Positions 59,201 through 64,000 of a DNA stretch of 64,000 nucleotides are shown piece by piece; within the stretch, counting starts at the first letter, position 1, and each line of letters starts with the position of its first letter. Made by a program: the position numbers and the translations under genes. The notes under the pieces were generated by a model that worked only from the letters and a program-made list of their open reading frames with translations, was not told the DNA's origin and searched no databases. Source of the stretch: Spodoptera frugiperda (Eukaryota > Arthropoda > Insecta > Lepidoptera > Noctuidae); assembly GCF_023101765.2 (NCBI RefSeq), contig NC_064236.1, positions 13,604,993 through 13,668,992 of the forward strand. Direction: 5' to 3'.

Positions 59201-62200
59201 AAAAATCCGGTTCAATATGAGTTTCGCTTATAAAATATCAAACCCAGCACTGATTAGGGCCACCGTAAGTGCGGGTCTCCCTGTGTGACCAAAACCGGAA
59301 CCGTGCGTACGGCCCGGTGCGGTACCGGCTCGAAAAGCAGGAGTAGGAACGGGGTGCATTTTAGTCAGTAAGAGTCTGACACTCCCTCTCACCTCGGCCA
59401 AAGTAAGAGAAGTTATTGGATGATTTTCCCCACTCACAACAAAAAAAAAACACTAATTCTGACCATTATAGTGTGGAACCGCCCTAATAGCACATAAGTT
59501 ATTTAGTTTAGACCCACACGACCACATTGACCAACTTTGTGTACCAAGTTTTAGTGACAGTTAGATTTCCACTTTGGCTTGTGTCTGATGTTTACCTTAT
59601 AACGATGGGGAAATAGGGTTGCATTTTCAATACACATTAAAAGGCATATGCTATTTTATCTTCTATTTTAATAAAGTAATAAACATTAAACATCTCATAT
59701 CATTATAAATAACAGTCCAAGTTTTGTTTGTAAATAACGAAAATAATATCAGTGGGAGTAAATAAATAACTGACTAACTGGTTCTTACCTCATTAAATGC
59801 ACATTCAGTAAAAGCAATAAGTCTTTTTTATTTAATAAATGTAAATAACGATGGTACTTCAACGGCTTGTGAGTGCGTAAGTACCTCTTACTTAGAATTT
59901 ATTTTATTGGCTCAAAAATAAATATCGTAAATTCTCTACATTCCAGACAATCTCATAACAATATTGGAATGTTTAATTTTTCTATTGAGATTTTATTACA
60001 TTTAGGTATCGAATATTTTTGCAAAGTATTTTGATCCTTGCTTTAAATACCTCTAGGGTTCTGACCTATTTCGAACCTTTACTTAGAATCTTAGAGGTGT
60101 TTCGTATTTCCAAAATTGGATGTTGCTTAAATCGAAGATGTCTCACCACACCGAAGAAGCCGAATATATCCAGCAACCTCAAGTCTATTATGCAAGCCAC
60201 TTAACAGCAGTGAGTGTGAGTTCACAGCTACCGGAGAACATTCACGAACTAACAAAATAATGGAGATTGACGACCTAAATGCACAACGGAGTGGCCGATT
60301 TCTGTCTGAATGCCACTCATGTCGAATTGCTGGTTACTATATTAACATGTATTCTCTCCGTGTTTCACAGTTTCCAAGAAGGGAACGTTTGGTTTCAATT
60401 TCAAGAACGACAGATGTATTTTTATTTTGTATATCGAAAAATAACGGTATAGATAATGATGCAATTATCTAGACTAGACAAGATAAATTTATGTTTAGTG
60501 CATTATTTAATGATAAGGAACGCTCCTATATTGGTATTTGAAGTTATTTTTTACTGGGTGCAAGGTTATTATGAAGTGTTTTTGTTTATTTTTGTTTACC
60601 GGCTTCCCAAAAAGGAGGTTTCCAATTCGACTGGTATCTGTTCGCTTACAATCATTGGTCGTTTCATTTGCTTACTTTTCGGTGAGTTTCTGCCAATGAT
60701 AGGAATATTTTCTTATCATATCTTTGCGTTCAGTAAGTTTAGTTGGTTAACAACCACTGTGGCTCTCCTATTGATGTCTAGGCTGGTTTACAGATGTTTT
60801 ACAGATAATTTAGGCTAGCACCGTTGGACTTAAGAATTGGTCTCCGTGGCTGCAATTTTCCTTCAGACGTCTCATGTACGCACGTTATACCTGTAAAAAT
60901 AAAAGGGCAACAGTTTAGTTTAATCTGTGTACTTTAATAAACAGTTATCTTATGCCTTTTTTGAGGGGGGCAATCATCCAATGAGAAGCGAAGCCTCGGT
61001 AACCTGCTAAGCAGTTCGCAGTTCCGGGTAGTTATTTCACGCTACTGACATTTTTAATAAATAACGGCTTATAGCATAGGTCCATCTTTGGAAATACAAG
61101 AGTTGTTTCTAGATTTAAATTTAAACGTTATTGATTGAACAGGCAAGCCAGCCATAGCCCACAGAGACCTGAAGTCGAAGAATATACTGGTGAAGAGCAA
61201 CTTGACTTGCGTAATCGGTGACCTGGGTTTGGCAGTGCGTCATAATGTGGCCAGTGACTCCGTAGATGTGCCCACCACCAACAGAGTCGGAACGAAGCGC
61301 TACATGGCTCCCGAGGTAAGCAATATCACACCATGTTTACCACCTACAAACAATAGATTTAATTTGTTTTCCAAGTATTTTGCTTTACAATTTCTCCTTT
61401 TAAGGCTTCTGTTTTCAGAGTAAGAAGCCTAACTAGTATTTTAGGTAGTATTGTTCATTTGAAAGTTTTGAGACCTGTTGTTCCGAATAGGGACAATAAT
61501 TAATTTTATTTACGGTCTGTTTGGTAGTTTATTTCAAAACATAATTATGTTTTTATTTTCTTACGGAAACAAATAAATACTTTTGGCGATTGAAATATTG
61601 CGTCACTTATAGGTACATTTTATACGTAGAAAATAATAGAAATGATGCAATTAGCTTCCACTCCTAAACTTTGATTGGTTTTATCTAAGTAAAGTTTTCT
61701 TATACGACAAAATAAAAAACAAATTCAAATAATGTTGTTTTTAAAATAGACTGTCAAACAGGGAAGTTACTGTTGATAACACAACGTTCTTTCAGACTGA
61801 ATACCTACCTACTCTGCGTTATGTAGTCGCGATTGTTTTTTCATGGACTGTGTTTCGATTTTTGATTGAAACATTCTCGAAACTAATTAGCATTTCAAAG
61901 TATATTTATGCGTAGTAGACTGTAGCGGTCTCGCCATTATGTAAAAATACATTAAACACGATCACAATATTGGCTGTATTATAGGATTTTGTGCACCTAT
62001 AGAGGTGGTATCTTCAGGAATGTTGTAAATCTTGTAGGTGCTTGATGAGACCATGGACACGCGGCAGTTCGACCCTTACAAGCGTTCTGACGTGTACTCG
62101 TTCGGCTTGGTACTGTGGGAGATGGCTCGACGATGCGGTGTCATGCCTGATGAGTACCAGCCTCCTTACTACGATTGCGTGCCACCAGACCCAGCGCTCG

Positions 62201-63860
62201 AAGACATGCGTCGGGTCGTCTGCATTGAGAAACGGAGACCAAACGTACCGAACAGATGGCATTCGGACCATGTAAGTGATACCTGCTTTACAGTACTATT
62301 TTCCATTATTCAAAACGTTCACAACTTCTCAACTTCATACATTTTTAAGCATTGAAGTTCGAGGCTAAACAATACAATTGTCCTCTGAGGATTACTATAT
62401 AGTATTGGGGATTATAAATAGAACAGTCGTTCTACACCTGTTTTCCTGTTTCTTAACTTTATTCTTGTATCAACGCAACGGGTTTTCTTGCAATTTTCAC
62501 TGTTATTTAGGGAAAGAGAAAAAGCTAATAAGAACTACCAGGCCTAGCGTTATCTACTAAAGAACATTGTAATTCAGATTTTTTCTATAAATAATATCGA
62601 TCATGTTTTGGAAAAAAAAATCTAGCAGTTACATTGTGAACTCGTTACTATCACCCGTTACTTCTATATTAACTTATTGTCATCCCCGATAGTACATATC
62701 TTCTAGCAGGGCTTTACCCGCAGTAATCATATTTATCTTTTAACTAATTAATAAGGTTTTAGGTAATTATGAGTATATGCTTGAATAAAGGAATCGATCG
62801 AGGCTATAACTCAATTGATGGTTGTTACTTACGTCACATAATTATAAAAATGTAACATGAACTAGTGCTATGTTTCACATTACAAACACCATAGAGACTG
62901 TTTATAAATCAAAACACACAACAACACGAGACGGTTCGTTGTCCCGGTCGCAATATTTATGGCGGACGACTGTAGACTGAAACTTTTTTTAGCCATCTTC
63001 GACTGTAAAGAGTCTCACGGAGTTGGCTTCTTTTGTTTCCCCATGCTTTTGGAGTTTCTCTTAGTGTAAAATGCTCGCTAAATATAGATTACACAGCCCG
63101 GTCTGGACAGACTGCATTGTTTTCTAACTTTAAACATTTCTTTTTAATTACGAATTATACTTTACCTACATAGAGGTATAATTTACCAACGTGTGGTCAG
63201 ATAAGCGTTGATAATGAATATAAAGGTACGATATGAAACAAAAGTAAAAGTTGAATCGAATGATTCACTGTTATCAGTAATTTATAATCGTAATTCACAT
63301 AAACCTACTAAACAAACATTACGTATTGTGACGCGCGCGCACAAATTAAGTTGTCGATAACGATTGAATTAGTTGCGCTCCATTACATCTCACATACATA
63401 GAAAAAAAAAAGAAAAGAAAGAAAGAAAATGTCTTTCTCTTTTTCATGTACATATAGTATTGTATTTTTATTATCGTGTATTTATGTAATAAATACCTAC
63501 AAATCCATTAACTACATTAACTGAGTTTTTACTGAAAAAAAAAAATATTTTATACACTACCCTATACAATATTTAGGACGTCAGTACGTATTTGTTAGAT
63601 TGAAGCAGATGAACGGTATACTCACTGACTGCTATGTAAATGGTTACGCATGCGGCGTCACCAGCGTGTAATATTTGTACTGATAGAATGTTAATGCATA
63701 ACAAATTAAGCAACAATTTGTATGTTCAACACAGGTGCTGTCCTCTATATCGAAGGTGATGAAGGAGTGCTGGTACCAGAACCCAGCCGCCCGCCTCACC
63801 GCACTTCGCATCAAGAAGACGCTTGCCAACATCTGCACGCCCGACTACATCAAGCTGTAA
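50234..63860 (+). CDS. babo: Baboon, activin-type type I TGF-beta receptor, 9 coding positions with a three-way alternative exon
   Basis: Constant exons: 50234-50333, 51152-51263, 54977-55198, 55884-56114, 57237-57404, 61143-61315, 62038-62271, 63735-63860. The third coding position is one of 51540-51700, 52034-52185 or 52457-52572, giving 508, 505 or 493 aa. Seen: a hydrophobic signal segment (RRWFLFLIFAVY); a cysteine-rich ectodomain (LKCYCNSERC...); a transmembrane helix (VLPWVMGLMVLGVCAAISFWW); a GS box (TTSGSGSG); and a Ser/Thr kinase with GKGRFGEV, VAVK, HRDLKSKN, GDLGLAV and GTKRYMAPE. The L45 loop ADNKDNGTW is that of ALK4/5/7. Family knowledge: such receptors phosphorylate Smad2 (Smox) after binding activin, Dawdle or Myoglianin with a type II receptor. 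The protein ends PDYIKL, like ALK5. Start codon choice between Met1 and Met9 is open. The stop overlaps a donor-like GTAAGT. Confidence 0.95.
50334..51151. other. baboon intron 1
   Basis: 818 bp, AT-rich, phase 1. Nothing recognised. Confidence 0.5.
51540..51700 (+). CDS. babo: baboon alternative ectodomain exon, first of three
   Basis: Acceptor TGTAG before 51540, donor GTAAGC after 51700. Enters phase 2, leaves phase 1. Starts HAVLLSC and contains CKNSTMYCCKTDFCN; five cysteines. It is the longest of the three and has the longest tail after the last cysteine. Mapping to fly isoform a, b or c is not made. Confidence 0.87.
52034..52185 (+). CDS. babo: baboon alternative ectodomain exon, second of three
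   Basis: Acceptor GGCGCAG, donor GTAGGA. Enters phase 2, leaves phase 1. Starts HCIELKS and contains FSCSTTK and IKCCKSHDMCNEG; five cysteines spaced like those of the other two exons. Confidence 0.9.
52457..52572 (+). CDS. babo: baboon alternative ectodomain exon, third of three
   Basis: Acceptor GACGTAG, donor GTACAG. Enters phase 2, leaves phase 1. Starts QCWDQEN and contains IWCRRK and ISCCATEYCNRYL; five cysteines. The shortest exon, with almost nothing after the CN. Confidence 0.88.
52932..53162. repeat. Tandem duplication, two units of about 110-125 bp
   Basis: Both units contain CACAGAAGGCATGA, TCAATTGTAATGGC and GAATGTCTTGATTACA in the same order (unit 1 about 52932-53055, unit 2 about 53056-53162). 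They differ by short indels and substitutions. Confidence 0.85.
53840..54020. repeat. Dispersed repeat, copy A
   Basis: Shares TTAGCTTCCACTCCTAAACT, GGT(A/T)G(A/T)TTATTT and TATACGACAAA words with about 61500-61720 in the same orientation. Confidence 0.65.
55199..55883. other. baboon intron between transmembrane and kinase exons
   Basis: 685 bp, phase 1. A small inverted word pair (GAGCGAC/GTCGCTC) occurs near 55387-55416. Nothing else recognised. Confidence 0.5.
56115..57236. other. baboon intron within the kinase N-lobe
   Basis: 1.1 kb. Contains a common lepidopteran repeat end at about 56934-56985. Confidence 0.5.
56934..56985. repeat. Lepidopteran interspersed repeat fragment
   Basis: CTAGCTTTTGCCCGCGACTT followed by CGTCCACGTG is a very widespread motif in lepidopteran genomes, usually at the edge of a retroelement copy. 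The class is not assigned. Confidence 0.55.
57565..57625. repeat. Lepidopteran repeat fragment (TTTTTTGAGGGGGG type)
   Basis: TTTTTTGAGGGGGGAAATC and ATCATCCAATGAG match the piece at about 60956-60985. This word pair is common in lepidopteran genomes. Confidence 0.55.
59270..59445. repeat. Lepidopteran repeat fragment, opposite orientation
   Basis: Contains GTCTGACACTCCCTCTCACC and, at its end, TTATTGGATGATTTTCCCC, the reverse complement of the ATCATCCAATGA-type word seen at 57590 and 60972. It appears to be a longer copy of the same family. Confidence 0.5.
60950..61055. repeat. Lepidopteran repeat fragment (TTTTTTGAGGGGGG type)
   Basis: Second direct copy of the word pair TTTTTTGAGGGGGG and ATCATCCAATGAG. 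It ends within 90 bp of the next baboon exon. Confidence 0.5.
61316..62037. other. baboon intron before the kinase C-lobe exon
   Basis: 722 bp, phase 0, mostly occupied by the dispersed repeat copy B. Confidence 0.5.
61500..61720. repeat. Dispersed repeat, copy B
   Basis: Direct-orientation relative of 53840-54020; both lie in baboon introns. The longest shared word is TTAGCTTCCACTCCTAAACT. Confidence 0.65.
62272..63734. other. baboon last intron
   Basis: 1.5 kb, phase 0, AT-rich, with an A-rich simple-sequence run near 63402-63430. Nothing else recognised. Confidence 0.5.
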
Positions 63861-64000
63861 GTGCGAAGCGAACACATAGTACTCGCCTTATTTCATTGAG
63901 CTCATTCATGTTCAATTTGCCATCAAATCGATCAAGATGTCGATTTGAACATCATTTAACGATTATCGCTTGTGGAATCGATTGCTGTTCACTCTCATTC

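Larger units (their letters stand above)
57405..61142. other. baboon intron in the kinase domain, 3.7 kb
   Basis: The largest baboon intron. It contains related repeat pieces at about 57565-57625, 59270-59445 and 60950-61055. Several ORFs here (for example 60456-60818) have no recognisable domain. Confidence 0.55.

Noticed and set aside
60456..60818. 120-codon ORF with hydrophobic stretches in a baboon intron
   Set aside because: Hydrophobicity reflects T-rich sequence. No family resemblance, and the surrounding DNA looks like repeat fragments.
1..64000. CRISPR arrays, bacterial operons, rRNA or tRNA genes
   Set aside because: The window is intron-rich animal DNA. I saw no repeat-spacer arrays and no tRNA A/B-box cloverleaf that I could support by eye.

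Overview
The window is eukaryotic nuclear DNA, almost certainly from a moth or butterfly (Lepidoptera). It has AT-rich introns, GT-AG split genes whose products are insect-like, and many short DNA transposons and interspersed repeats typical of lepidopteran genomes. I rebuilt every multi-exon gene by hand from splice sites, reading phase and protein-family knowledge. No RNA evidence was available.

Layout. (1) About 0.6-7.4 kb, minus strand: a complete syntaxin-7/12 type Qa-SNARE gene (7 coding exons, 265 aa). (2) 9.0-31.2 kb, plus strand, divergent from the syntaxin: PAN3, the pseudokinase subunit of the PAN2-PAN3 deadenylase (15 coding exons, 617 aa). Its 9.2 kb third intron holds a foldback DNA element (arms of about 665 bp), interrupted by a BEL/Pao LTR retrotransposon with one intact 1731-codon ORF. 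(3) 34.9-46.8 kb, plus strand: phospholipase C-gamma (small wing orthologue; 12 coding exons, 1201 aa). The intron before its SH3 exon carries a decayed 1.5 kb TA-flanked transposon with a PHD-finger remnant. (4) 50.2-63.9 kb, plus strand: the activin-class type I TGF-beta receptor baboon, complete in the window. It includes three alternative ectodomain exons in tandem.

The host genes cover endosomal membrane fusion, mRNA deadenylation, and two signalling nodes (receptor tyrosine kinase to PLC-gamma, and activin to Smad2). Nothing in the sequence suggests that their adjacency is functional.

The strongest biology is in baboon. Three candidate exons each enter in phase 2, leave in phase 1 and carry a five-cysteine block ending in CC-4X-CN, so skipping all three or joining two would break the frame. 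Second is the Pao insertion: its 3' LTR is truncated and a 256 bp flank is duplicated on both sides. Other items are MITEs with recognisable target duplications (hAT, piggyBac-like, pogo-like), several near-perfect intronic hairpins, a candidate 30 nt microexon in PLC-gamma and a few local tandem duplications. I found no clearly new biological system.
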